From Myxococcota bacterium (GTDB taxonomy: Bacteria > Myxococcota > UBA727 > JAHDBA01), in assembly GCA_020627505.1 (NCBI GenBank), contig JAHDGS010000001.1, positions 1 to 55,648 on the forward strand: DNA of 55,648 bases. Direction: 5' to 3'. Positions 44,964 to 53,295 of the stretch are shown here, in pieces. The notes under the pieces are model-generated. The model saw only the letters and a program-made list of their open reading frames with translations, was not told the origin of the DNA and did not search any database. Position 1 is the first letter of the stretch, and the number at the start of each line of letters is the position of its first letter. Position numbers and translations under genes: made by a program.

Positions 44964-45152
44964 CGAGTCGAAGAAAGAAAAATTAGAGCATATCGAAATT
45001 TGAAATATCCGTCATATGACCGACTCATCATCTTTAATAAGCTTGGTATCGACTTAATTTTAGGAAATATTGCAAATCGTAGACTTTCTAGTGACGAAAA
45101 TAGAGAAACCAAAAAACCTATTTTTGAACGATACTCTTTCAATCGTTTATAG
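44964..45152 (+). pseudogene. Possible decayed 3' remnant of a paralogue of the gene at 46516
   Basis: An open frame of 62 codons without a start follows a TAG at 44961. It reads IRAYRNLKYPSYDRLIIFNK then LGIDLILGNIANRRL, which lines up with QYRDLLVKNAPDDLREIVSV then GYDLILADFANQ at the end of the gene at 46516. It sits directly before the pseudogene at 45162, the same order as the intact pair 46516-46942. The similarity is modest and the original stop is lost, so chance cannot be excluded. The 323-base stretch 44839-45161 holds nothing else I can name apart from a TCCGTCATATGACCGA palindrome at 45008-45023. Confidence 0.4.
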
Positions 45153-45161
45153 GAGAGACAC

Positions 45162-45554
45162 ATGCAAATTAAACCACTTAATATGGAACTATGGACACCT
45201 GAGTTCACCGAACAAAAGAATGACGTTTTTAAGTCAGATGTTAAACAAAATGAACAGCTTCAACTGACTATTTAAAGTGATGTGAAGCATGCGTTATATC
45301 AGCTCGAACAAAGACAGAAACAACATTTTGATGCACCAGTTGAAGAGATAAATACCTCTTTAGAGATGTTACCTGGGGATTCAGCTATCGACTTCAAACA
45401 AGATGTTCTCGAGGTGAGTCCCGACGGAACAGTCCATGTCATAGCAAAAATTGAGAACAAAGAGGAACTTCCCTCTTTACCTAATAAAGGGCTTGATATT
45501 TTTGAAGATGCTTTTGAAATGGGAAGTCCGGATTATAGAAAGATACTGGGTTAA
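45162..45554 (+). pseudogene. Paralogue of the gene at 46942 interrupted by an in-frame TAA
   Basis: From ATG 45162 (AGGAGAG 5 bases upstream) the frame reads IKPLNMELWTPEFTEQKNDV and stops at TAA 45273-45275. It then continues in the same frame to 45554 (KQHFDAPVEEINTSLEMLPG ... NKGLDIFEDAFE). The intact copy at 46942 has Gln (CAA) at the stop position, so a single base change explains it. The rest of the frame is undamaged, so inactivation is recent, or the stop is bypassed by an internal GTG start at 45282. Unknown function. Confidence 0.85.
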
Positions 45555-45593
45555 ATCGAGTTACCCAATCATAACAAACCGCCCGAAGGGCAC

Positions 45594-45816
45594 ATTGCGC
45601 AATCACATGTTTGATAGCGCTAGTGAGACCGAAGCAAGCATACCGACACTCAGTACACTCAATATGAACCTGGCTTATCAAATCAACGAAAAGCTGAGTG
45701 TGTATTCAAATCTCGAAAACGCCTTAAACGAACAGGCGGTTGTCTCATGGCGCCCATTTGGTGCACGCGTGAACTCACCGCGTATGTTGATGGTGGGACT
45801 TCGTGGTGAGATTTGA
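45594..45816 (+). pseudogene. 3' fragment of a second TonB-receptor gene
   Basis: Colinear without gaps to 43826-44048, the end of the receptor gene. Over the last 213 bases I count 16 differences, 13 of them synonymous, so this copy diverged as part of a functional gene before being truncated. The upstream junction falls in a hairpin (AACCGCCCGAAGGG) whose complete form is present after the intact gene at 47334. The open frame crossing this junction is an artefact. Confidence 0.88.
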
Positions 45817-45820
45817 TTTA

Positions 45821-45836
45821 TCGGTCATTTGACGGA
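45821..45836. promoter_or_regulatory. Palindromic element TCGGTCATTTGACGGA
   Basis: A 16-base near-palindrome 64 bases before the ATG at 45901. It has the same form as the element at 16857-16872. Confidence 0.45.
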
Positions 45837-45900
45837 CCCAATATATTTACAAACAACCTCGATTGAGATCTGCCGATATTTAAAATGATTGGAGGACTTG

Positions 45901-46485
45901 ATGTCGAATACTGGTATTTCATCGAAAAAAGCACGTTATGAGTTGAACAAAAAATATGAGCTTCATCAGCGTGAGCTACAAAGCTTAGAAAATAGGATTG
46001 ATCTTCTCAAGGATGGTTATGAAAAAAATCGTTCTACGGAGAAAAAGGCTTATATGACTTCCGCTGGCATACTGGCAGTCAGTTTAGCAGCAAGTCCTAT
46101 GACGTCAGGTTTATCAGTATTAGGTATTATGTTAATGGCTTTACCAATGCTATTTGCAATCGATGAGTTCGGAACACTTATAGATGGTGAACGGTACTTC
46201 TTGAGTTCTCAAGAGTGTCTTCAGAATCACACCAAAAAAATCCAAGAACAAATCAAAGAACTAAAGCTTAACTTCAGAGACGACATCGCGGAATTTCACG
46301 GTTACGATGAGAATGCAATCAATGATTTTCTTGCAGATGCTCAAGTCCGTTCTTCGAAGGCAAAACAGCAAGAAGAACTCGATTTGTTATCTATGCCGGG
46401 TGGAGAACGACTTGAACTTGTAGATCTTAATCAAGCTGACCAACTGAAAGAATATAATGCGTTATTCGCAGAGTTAGATACCTAA
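45901..46485 (+). CDS. Small coiled-coil membrane protein of unknown module
   Basis: Start at the ATG with GGAGG 5 bases before it; a TTG 12 bases upstream is in frame but less likely. 194 residues: an N-terminal coiled coil (YELNKKYELHQRELQSLENR), two hydrophobic helices at about 50-90 (AYMTSAGILAVSLAASPMTS, LGIMLMALPMLFAIDE), and a C-terminal charged helix region. Unrecognised. First gene of the three-gene module 45901-47334. By layout it parallels the larger membrane protein at 53375. Confidence 0.65.
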   Translation: MSNTGISSKKARYELNKKYELHQRELQSLENRIDLLKDGYEKNRSTEKKAYMTSAGILAVSLAASPMTSGLSVLGIMLMALPMLFAIDEFGTLIDGERYFLSSQECLQNHTKKIQEQIKELKLNFRDDIAEFHGYDENAINDFLADAQVRSSKAKQQEELDLLSMPGGERLELVDLNQADQLKEYNALFAELDT

Positions 46486-46515
46486 GAAAATGTCTCTGAA
46501 AGGAAAAACAAAGAA

Positions 46516-46908
46516 ATGAAAAACACAAAGCTATTACCCATTACACAATTTGGCATTCAACTCGATCATGCAAAAGCACTGACACTAAAACCGATGCAAT
46601 CTATTTTAGGGCTCGCACCTGCTGATCATTTTGAACAATTCGCTGCACGCTCTCCTGGTTTTTATGCAAACTTGGCTAAAGCACCAAAAACATATGACAT
46701 GATGGAACATCTGAATCGAAAGATTGAAGACACGCTGGCCTACTTTGATGCTTTCAAAAGGTTCAATGCTGCGAATGACGAGACCTTTATTGGACTACAA
46801 CAATATCGAGATCTACTCGTCAAGAATGCACCTGATGACCTGAGAGAAATCGTGTCTGTTGGGTATGATTTAATTTTGGCTGATTTTGCCAATCAAGGAT
46901 GTTTCTAA
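46516..46908 (+). CDS. Unknown small protein, paralogue of the gene at 54999
   Basis: 130 residues, helical, no signal peptide or membrane segment. The C-terminal half DDLREIVSVGYDLILADF matches GDLREMLEVGYQIFIDDF of the protein at 54999, and the upstream part (SPGFYANLAK versus SPSVYGNLAN; FIGLQQYRDLLV versus YIGFQKAKELIV) aligns too. This is a shared domain of about 100 residues that I cannot name. RBS AAAGGA. Second gene of the module. Confidence 0.65.
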   Translation: MKNTKLLPITQFGIQLDHAKALTLKPMQSILGLAPADHFEQFAARSPGFYANLAKAPKTYDMMEHLNRKIEDTLAYFDAFKRFNAANDETFIGLQQYRDLLVKNAPDDLREIVSVGYDLILADFANQGCF

Positions 46909-46941
46909 CCAATATTCAAAGTACGATTAAGAGGAGAGCTG

Positions 46942-47334
46942 ATGCGAATAAAACCAATGTCGATGGAACTATGGACACCTGAGTTCACAGAGAGAAAGAA
47001 TGAAACTTTTAAATCTGATTTAAAACAGGCCGAACAACTCCAAACCATAATTCAAGCAGATGTCTCCGATACAGCATACAAAATTGAACAGGAACAGAAG
47101 CAACATTACGATGCGCCTGTCGAAGAAATTCATACATCTTTAGATATTCTTCCTGGAGATGATGCCGTTGATTTCAAACAAGAAGTCTTTGAAATAAGTA
47201 AGGATGGAACGATGAGGCTAAAGGCAAAGGTCGATAACAAAGAATCACTGCGTCATTCCTCAAACAAAGGTCTCGATATTTTCCAAGATACTTTCGAAAC
47301 AACCGGCATCAACTATAGTAAGCTCCTTGGCTGA
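46942..47334 (+). CDS. Unknown small protein, intact copy of the pseudogene at 45162
   Basis: 130 residues. N-terminal MELWTPEFTERKNETFKSDL, a Gln/Glu-rich helix, then DFKQEVFEISKDGTMRLKAK, a likely beta hairpin, and NKGLDIFQDTFE at the end. Unrecognised; no signal peptide. RBS GAGGAGAG 5 bases before the ATG. Third gene of the module, which ends at a hairpin. Confidence 0.65.
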   Translation: MRIKPMSMELWTPEFTERKNETFKSDLKQAEQLQTIIQADVSDTAYKIEQEQKQHYDAPVEEIHTSLDILPGDDAVDFKQEVFEISKDGTMRLKAKVDNKESLRHSSNKGLDIFQDTFETTGINYSKLLG

Positions 47335-47365
47335 CATTGCAAAATGTAGTTACTTCTAAAGATCA

Positions 47366-47385
47366 AACCGCCCAAAGGGGCGGTT
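47366..47385. terminator. Hairpin after the three-gene module
   Basis: Stem AACCGCCC / GGGCGGTT with loop AAAG. There is no T run on the plus strand; on the minus strand it is followed by TGATCTTT. It is probably a weak terminator or RNA-stability element between convergent genes. Its left half recurs truncated at 45576-45590. Confidence 0.5.
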
Positions 47386-47421
47386 CGATGTTCATTCACG
47401 ATGTTGATGATTCACAACGAA

Positions 47422-48000
47422 CTAATCATAGACATATTCAACAACATGTGATGGGTCGACAACCGCTTCAATATAAACTTCATCATACGCATCACATTGA
47501 CAGCCAAGCCCAAAAAGTTGAATCGTCAGCAAACTACGACCACGGTCAAATGGGTCGACATAGATTTCAAGCTCATCCATTGCCAGAGACATGCCATCAC
47601 CAAAGTCGTTGATAAATGTCACATCAGCAAAAAATGTCAGCCCATCTAAGTCGGCAAAGGCCAGTCCTTCTTCAAAAATCTCGCCATATTGTAGCGCATC
47701 ATTTTCGACTTCAACTCGAAGTTCCTGTCCGAAGCGGTCATATCCTGTATAAATAACAGATGTAAAAAGCGCATCTGAGATAATCTCAATATCACCGTTT
47801 GTGTTGACATAATCTGGCCCAAAAAAGGCATCGCTTGAGGCAGAGTTATCTTCAAAACTCAGCTCATATACAAAATCTTCGACAATTAGGTCTGCATCAG
47901 CCTCTTCGATATACACGTCATCGCCCTCATGATAGAAACAGGCTGAACTCATTAAAATTATAGCTGCGATGGGTAAAATACGACATTTTTTTCGTAACAT
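47422..48000 (-). CDS. Hypothetical lipoprotein
   Basis: 192 residues. Lipobox SSAC followed by FYHEGDD and a very acidic N-terminal region. The body is beta-rich and acidic with one C-x-C (LGCQCDAYDEVYIEAVVD). No family recognised. Convergent with the three-gene module; transcribed from the 99-base gap shared with the gene at 48100. Confidence 0.6.
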   Translation of the reverse strand: MLRKKCRILPIAAIILMSSACFYHEGDDVYIEEADADLIVEDFVYELSFEDNSASSDAFFGPDYVNTNGDIEIISDALFTSVIYTGYDRFGQELRVEVENDALQYGEIFEEGLAFADLDGLTFFADVTFINDFGDGMSLAMDELEIYVDPFDRGRSLLTIQLFGLGCQCDAYDEVYIEAVVDPSHVVEYVYD

Positions 48001-48099
48001 TTTTGTCTCCTTTCTATTCTGACGTCTTGGCGCCTGATTTATTCACATTGAGAGATCGTTTTACGTTGATTTGTCCAACGCTTCATTTAGACTAACTAT

Positions 48100-49536
48100 A
48101 TGGCACTTGATGAGCTCCCCGGCTGGGTCAAACAGCTCGAACAAAATCTTGGTTCCTTTAAAGGCGATCTCACCATCGCCGATGCATCAAGTCGCTCAGG
48201 ACTATCACTCTATCAAGCTGAAAAAGCCCTCTTTGGGCTCCTCAAAAAGTATCCTGGCGATCTGAAAGCCACAGAACGCGGCGAACTGATTTTCTCATTC
48301 CCTGAGGGCATCCAAAAAGAACGCGGCGAGAAATCATTTTTTGAAAAACTGTGGGATAAAATAGCTGGCTTCACCGAAAAAGCGATGCGCTTTCTCATTC
48401 GTTATTGGATCACTGCTGTTATTATTTTTTACGCCCTCGCCTTCGTCGCCATCGCTATTGCGCTTGTCATAGCTGCCCAGAATTCTGATAGCGATATCGA
48501 TATCGATCTGGGCGATGTCTTTGGTGGAATCTTCCGACTCGTTGCAGAAGCGCTGTATTGGAGTTACCACCCATTTTCACCTTTCAATGTCGGATATGGA
48601 CGAAGCCACAGACATGGTCGCCGTAAAAGCAAAGACGGCATCCCCTTTTATGAAAAAGTGAATCGGTTCGTTTTTGGCGAACCGGAGCCAGAAAAACCTG
48701 CACCTGAAATTATCGAGCGTGCTCTATTAAAAATGATTCGTGCTCGAGCAGGACGTATCGGCGTCCTTGACCTGATGAAAGCAACTGGCATCTCGAAAAA
48801 AGAAGCACAAGCGACACTCGCCCGTTTAATGACAGACTATGAAGGTGATGTTTATGTTGACGATGAAACCACAGGCATTGTCTATGAGTTTAAGGAACTC
48901 AGAAAAACAGTCGAACGAAGTCTCGCACGTGATTCGCAGCAAGCGATATGGCACGAACGCGTAAAAGAGCCCAAGATTACCGGCAACAAGACCGGTGATA
49001 ACTGGCTTGTCGGTGGTGTAAATGTTTTTAATCTTGCAATGAGCACCTATGTCATGACGCTCGCCTCACAGGCCATGTATTTTGATTGGAGCTCACCCAT
49101 CACATGGCTACTTGGTGTCGTTCCTGCACTTTTTTCAGGATATATTTTATGGCAACCCATTAAGCGTTGGCTTGGTATCGGCAAGAAGCAGCGTGAAGTT
49201 GAAACCGAAAATGGCCGCCGTGGACTTCTAAAACTACTATTGAGTGATACGGTAAGAGAAAAAATGCTCAATAATGGTACAAATGATCTTGAGTTCACGA
49301 GACAATCACTGATGAATGCTTGGAAGCATCTGAACGATAAAGAAGTCATCGATGAGGATGCATTCGAAGAAGAGTTAATTCGAATGGGGGCTGAGACGAA
49401 AATGAAAGATAATGGCACTGATATCCACTACGTTTTTAGAGACCTTGAAGCCGAGGTCGAGGCACTCAATAACGCTCGCAAAAATGCAATACATGAAGAG
49501 ATCGAAGTGGGTGAAACAGTCTTCTCGTCATCATGA
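48100..49536 (+). CDS. Multi-helix membrane protein with two winged-helix-like domains
   Basis: 478 residues. An N-terminal winged-helix-like unit (TIADASSRSGLSLYQAEKAL ... LKATERGELIFSF, about 25-68) recurs at about 215-265 (GRIGVLDLMKATGISKKEAQ ... VYVDDETTGIVYEF). Hydrophobic helices lie at about 103-125 (WITAVIIFYALAFVAIAIAL) and as a pair near 305-350. A charged C-terminal domain follows. Wing-like 'read helix then hydrophobic strand' pairs in a membrane protein hint at sensing or assembly rather than DNA binding. No family recognised. Ends 6 bases inside the convergent lipoprotein. Confidence 0.65.
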   Translation: MALDELPGWVKQLEQNLGSFKGDLTIADASSRSGLSLYQAEKALFGLLKKYPGDLKATERGELIFSFPEGIQKERGEKSFFEKLWDKIAGFTEKAMRFLIRYWITAVIIFYALAFVAIAIALVIAAQNSDSDIDIDLGDVFGGIFRLVAEALYWSYHPFSPFNVGYGRSHRHGRRKSKDGIPFYEKVNRFVFGEPEPEKPAPEIIERALLKMIRARAGRIGVLDLMKATGISKKEAQATLARLMTDYEGDVYVDDETTGIVYEFKELRKTVERSLARDSQQAIWHERVKEPKITGNKTGDNWLVGGVNVFNLAMSTYVMTLASQAMYFDWSSPITWLLGVVPALFSGYILWQPIKRWLGIGKKQREVETENGRRGLLKLLLSDTVREKMLNNGTNDLEFTRQSLMNAWKHLNDKEVIDEDAFEEELIRMGAETKMKDNGTDIHYVFRDLEAEVEALNNARKNAIHEEIEVGETVFSSS

Positions 49537-50508
49537 AGGCGATTCTTCATCTGTTGCACCGGTTCCACCGACAATCGAATTCATAAAACAATCCAATCTA
49601 TCTTTACCAAAGACATATGGATTCTCGTCGCAAAATAGGTTTCCATCTTCTATTGCTATCTTCACATCATCACAAGATGCTCCATCTGTCAGACGAATCT
49701 GTTCAAAATAGTTTGTTCTGGCATCTCGATTTTGTCGATGCTCCATGACATCGGGCACAAAGGTTGAGAATGTTCCATCAGCTCTGAGATTCACATTATC
49801 ACGTGAGACATGTTCAGTTAAACCAAACACATGCACACGATCGTTATCAACATCATAAACAACACGTCCAGATAGATTGAGGATACGCCGCAAAATAAAG
49901 TCTATATTCATTCCGGCGGCACGCACCCGTGCACCAGTTTGGCCGTCTTCATCCATATCGTAGATAGAGTCAGCAAATGGCGCCGCTTCAGCTTCATCTT
50001 TCGATTGCGGAAAAACATCGTTCACCGGATCATCAAGTGTAATGCCCCATAAATCGACCAAGTTCTCTGTTTGCAATGTACCAGCTTCATAATTGAAACG
50101 GGTCGTCACACCTGAAAATTCAGGTATCGAAGCAAACGCCGTTTCTAAAATTTCAGATTGTGTGTCTGAGGTATCAAGCACACGCCCACCACACATTTTG
50201 AATGATTGCACAAATACATTCTCATCTGCGTCGTACATTCGTTCGAGCCGGTACCAGCCTAGAGAATTTTCAATTGTATCTTTTCCACTTGGCGGGGTGT
50301 TCGTTACCACTGTCGAATCTGTAATAAGAACAGCCCAAGTCCCTGACAAACGTTCTCGCATTTCAGATGCTGACTCAATTGACGTTGCCTCTTCAAGACG
50401 CGCGTCAATCTCTTGCTCGATATCTTCAGACGCGATATCGACTTCTCCTGTGCCACAAGCAAGTAGACCGTTCACAAACACTAACAAACCAATATACTTC
50501 ATATTCAT
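49531..50508 (-). CDS. Lipoprotein, tandem paralogue 2
   Basis: Start at MNMKYIG (50508), with AGGAG 7 bases upstream. 325 residues. Lipobox LLAC. An acidic helix (ASEDIEQEIDARLEEAT) precedes the common body: LSGTWAVLITDSTVV, CGGRV, NLVDLWGITLDDPVNDVFPQ, YDMDEDGQ, HVFGLTEHVSRDNVNLRADG, and C-terminal LFCDENPYVFG with cysteines. It is a clear paralogue of the gene at 51520. The 'DxDEDG' loop may bind calcium. Function unknown. Confidence 0.7.
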   Translation of the reverse strand: MNMKYIGLLVFVNGLLACGTGEVDIASEDIEQEIDARLEEATSIESASEMRERLSGTWAVLITDSTVVTNTPPSGKDTIENSLGWYRLERMYDADENVFVQSFKMCGGRVLDTSDTQSEILETAFASIPEFSGVTTRFNYEAGTLQTENLVDLWGITLDDPVNDVFPQSKDEAEAAPFADSIYDMDEDGQTGARVRAAGMNIDFILRRILNLSGRVVYDVDNDRVHVFGLTEHVSRDNVNLRADGTFSTFVPDVMEHRQNRDARTNYFEQIRLTDGASCDDVKIAIEDGNLFCDENPYVFGKDRLDCFMNSIVGGTGATDEESPS

Positions 50509-50518
50509 GAATAGACTC

Positions 50519-51520
50519 CTATGCCTCATCTTGCGTTTCGGTTTCCCCCACTAGTTGATTAATATAGCAATTCAGTGACGCCGCGCCAGAAATATAGGGA
50601 TTTTGGTCACAAAATAAGTGACTGTCAGCAACAGCCTCATTGACCGCCTCACAATCATCAGTCGAGTCTAATCGAATCGATTCGAAGAAGTTTTTGCGTG
50701 CATCCGTATTCTGCCAATAATCAACCCGTTCAGGAATCAGACCTGAGCCAGGCCCTTCTGCTCTAAGGTTTAGATCGCGACGGGTGATATGCTCAGTCAA
50801 CCCGAATATATAAACGCGTTTGCTATCAGGATCTTGAATCAGCCGACCATTTAATCGAGTATTTTTTTGACGGATAAAATGCAAAGTCCCATTCCAAATC
50901 CCACTCACATTGATGGCGACGCCGTGCTCCTCATCACCATCCATATCATATATTTGCGATGCATATGGTTCCATCTCAGCCTCTTCTCGAGAAGATGGAA
51001 AGTTGTCAGAAAAGGGATCAGGCATATTGATGCCCCATAATTCAACCAAATTATTGAGGGTATACTCACCTGCATCAATATCAATTGTAACGTCTGATAA
51101 ATCATTCAACGGTAGAGATTGATATGTTTCCGTTGGCATTGTCGATTGGGTGCCTCGTGCTTCATACTGAATACCACCACACAATTGCTGTGTTTCAACA
51201 TACTGATTTGTCGCCGCATCATAATCTCGTTCAACCAAGAACCATGTTTCGCCTTCTGTGAGCGTTTCGCCAAGTCCGCCGACACTTTCACTGATGGTTG
51301 AACTCACAATTTTGAGCGCCCAACGACCTGTTAATAAGCTCGCACGCGGATCACCTTCACCCGCTTCCCATTCGACATCAGTCGCTAATGTCACTGCCTC
51401 GAGTTCATCATCAATCTGTTCAAAGACCTCTTCTTGTTCTATCTCTTCTTCATTCACACGTGAACAATTGACAATAAAAAACAATAAGCTCAAAAGACCT
51501 AATGACTGTGATACTCGCAT
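50519..51520 (-). CDS. Lipoprotein, tandem paralogue 1
   Basis: 333 residues. A short signal peptide (LGLLSLLFFIVNC) has Asn before the Cys, which is unusual for a lipobox. The same architecture as the next gene: acidic helix, LTGRWALKIVSSTI, NLVELWGINMPDPFSDNFPS, YDMDGDEEHG, YIFGLTEHITRRDLNLRAEG, LFCDQNPYISG. The two genes are separated by about 10 bases and arose by duplication followed by strong divergence. No good RBS is seen at the ATG. Confidence 0.65.
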   Translation of the reverse strand: MRVSQSLGLLSLLFFIVNCSRVNEEEIEQEEVFEQIDDELEAVTLATDVEWEAGEGDPRASLLTGRWALKIVSSTISESVGGLGETLTEGETWFLVERDYDAATNQYVETQQLCGGIQYEARGTQSTMPTETYQSLPLNDLSDVTIDIDAGEYTLNNLVELWGINMPDPFSDNFPSSREEAEMEPYASQIYDMDGDEEHGVAINVSGIWNGTLHFIRQKNTRLNGRLIQDPDSKRVYIFGLTEHITRRDLNLRAEGPGSGLIPERVDYWQNTDARKNFFESIRLDSTDDCEAVNEAVADSHLFCDQNPYISGAASLNCYINQLVGETETQDEA

Positions 51521-51600
51521 CCTAACGATCTAGCATAGCTCGTATTTTGCGCCAAATTCGAATCCTTACGCATAGAGCGTATGGGCATAAAGGTTAATAT

Positions 51601-52305
51601 ATGAATAAACTAGATCTTGAGCAAACAACCTATCGCTCCATTCACAAGCTAGCCCAATTTCGGCAAAAGATTTTAGAGACAGAAGAAGGTGGGCGCCTTC
51701 ACATTCATGTCGATGCACCATGGATGACATACTCAATTCCATTTATCTGGAATTCAACGGGCCATTCATGGCTTGGCTTTGAGAAAGGGCATCGGCGTCA
51801 AGCAGAAGATTTTCTTGTTGGCGAAAAAGCAGGTGACTATGTGTCGTTTGGCGTTGGCCCTGACTCAATGGGCCAATTCACGCCAGGAGGCGGAGATCGG
51901 AGAACTTTATCTCACAAACCCAATGCGGCTTGGGCTGACCCACTATTGTTTCGATTTCCCGCTGTTTTATGGGATCACAAGAACGATCGCGGTTCATCAC
52001 ACCATGTTCTTGAGCTCAGCCATCACGAATTGATCAAAGCGATTGATTATACACTCGAACTATTCTCCAAAAGGCCGTACTATAGTTTCAATGAATTTCA
52101 ATGTACTAGTTATATTACAAATCTATTGAAAGAGGTGAAGGAGCTTGACCTAAATTGCAAAGAGTATTTTGGCGATTACCGCGCCCCTTTTCTCTCAGTT
52201 GAAACGCCAAAAGGACTTAAACGCGCATTGAACAAAGAGGAAATCGAAGAGGTAGAAAAAATAACATATGAAGAGCGTTTCGTCAGAATCGAAGATATGA
52301 TTTAA
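51601..52305 (+). CDS. Hypothetical protein, possible permuted papain-like (NlpC/P60 type) fold
   Basis: 234 residues, no signal peptide. The order GHSWLGFEKG (His, about 54) then YSFNEFQCTSYITNLLKE (Cys, about 167) resembles circularly permuted papain-like hydrolases in which the His strand precedes the Cys helix. That is pattern recognition only; other conserved positions (Asp/Asn/Glu after His) are not evident. RBS AAAGG 8 bases before the ATG. The phosphatase gene follows after 37 bases. Confidence 0.5.
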   Translation: MNKLDLEQTTYRSIHKLAQFRQKILETEEGGRLHIHVDAPWMTYSIPFIWNSTGHSWLGFEKGHRRQAEDFLVGEKAGDYVSFGVGPDSMGQFTPGGGDRRTLSHKPNAAWADPLLFRFPAVLWDHKNDRGSSHHVLELSHHELIKAIDYTLELFSKRPYYSFNEFQCTSYITNLLKEVKELDLNCKEYFGDYRAPFLSVETPKGLKRALNKEEIEEVEKITYEERFVRIEDMI

Positions 52306-52342
52306 AGTTGTATTATCGACTCATTTTTGACACAACAAAACC

Positions 52343-52813
52343 ATGCAAAATATTTCGATTTTATTTGTATGTCTGGGTAATATTTGCCGTTCGCCGACCG
52401 CAGAAGCTGTCGCTCAAGAGCGTATCTCTAAACGTCGACTCAACTGGCTCACGATCGATTCAGCAGGGACATCCGCTTATCATGAAGGTGCATTACCAGA
52501 TCAGCGATCACAAGAAGCAGGCATCGCAAGAGGTTACTCATTTGCAGGGCAGGGTTCCCGGCAAGTGACGCTAGATGATTTTGATGTTTTTGATCATATT
52601 ATCGCAATGGATCATTCAAACCTTCGCGAACTGAGTCGTCTCAAATTACAAAAACCAACGTCCAAAGCCGCGATCTGGCTATTCATGAACGAGACAATCG
52701 GCATGGCAGAACGCGACATGCCCGACCCTTACTACATGAACGGTTTCGACAACGTACTGACACTATGCGAGGAAGGCGTCGATAAATGGATCGCATTTTT
52801 AGAAGCGCAATAG
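52343..52813 (+). CDS. Low-molecular-weight protein-tyrosine phosphatase
   Basis: 156 residues. The P-loop CLGNICRS with catalytic Cys10 and Arg16, and the general acid in DMPDPYYM near residue 130, define the family. The mid region FDHIIAMDHSNLRE is typical. It dephosphorylates phosphotyrosine proteins or acts on arsenate-like substrates in related branches. Full length. No capsule or tyrosine-kinase gene is in the window. Confidence 0.9.
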   Translation: MQNISILFVCLGNICRSPTAEAVAQERISKRRLNWLTIDSAGTSAYHEGALPDQRSQEAGIARGYSFAGQGSRQVTLDDFDVFDHIIAMDHSNLRELSRLKLQKPTSKAAIWLFMNETIGMAERDMPDPYYMNGFDNVLTLCEEGVDKWIAFLEAQ

Positions 52814-52817
52814 AAGT

Positions 52818-53237
52818 TTACGAGCTCTTCTTCATTAAGTTTAGTTTTTCAGTCAACTCCTCGGCAAACTCATCTAAGCGAACCACAAAACCAACGATAT
52901 GCGTGTCTGAAGTCCCAGCCACTTGAACCACTAAGTTTGAAATAAAATCGCGCACACATTCAAGTTCTTTGATCTCTAGATGTGACCACTTCAACGATGT
53001 GTCATAAGAACCATAGGCATCTTTAAACATCGTTTCAAAGACCATAAAATCCATGACAGACACATCGTGTTCTGTAGGATGCTCGACGTATGCCTGAACC
53101 TGTTCAAGGCGTTTTGCCAATAATAATCGCGACTCTTCACTTATATTTCGAACAGCTTCTCCGGTCTCCGTATTTTGTTCGTTCTGCGCATCCATGGATG
53201 CAATTTCATAAAATTGTTCAACTAAACTCTTTGTCAT
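52818..53237 (-). CDS. Hypothetical small acidic protein
   Basis: Start at MTKSLVEQFYEI (53237), with GGAG 7 bases upstream; the open frame further upstream runs into the promoter of the divergent gene. 139 residues, acidic, helical, no signal peptide. Unrecognised. Convergent with the phosphatase gene, 4 bases apart; divergent from the gene at 53375 with 137 bases between. Confidence 0.6.
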   Translation of the reverse strand: MTKSLVEQFYEIASMDAQNEQNTETGEAVRNISEESRLLLAKRLEQVQAYVEHPTEHDVSVMDFMVFETMFKDAYGSYDTSLKWSHLEIKELECVRDFISNLVVQVAGTSDTHIVGFVVRLDEFAEELTEKLNLMKKSS

Positions 53238-53295
53238 AAAAATCTCCAAATAAAGAATAACTGAGAATCCTGTGTTTTTCATCTTTTGGCTCATA

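Noticed and set aside
44948-45208. Minus-strand frame of 86 codons
   Set aside because: No RBS, no homologue-like pattern; the plus strand carries the remnant and pseudogene.
45451-45816. Open frame of 121 codons treated as a gene
   Set aside because: It begins out of frame inside the pseudogene at 45162 and crosses the recombination junction into the receptor fragment.
47337-47612. Plus-strand frame opposite the lipoprotein at 48000
   Set aside because: Covers the hairpin and the antisense of a lipoprotein with a clear signal peptide; no RBS.
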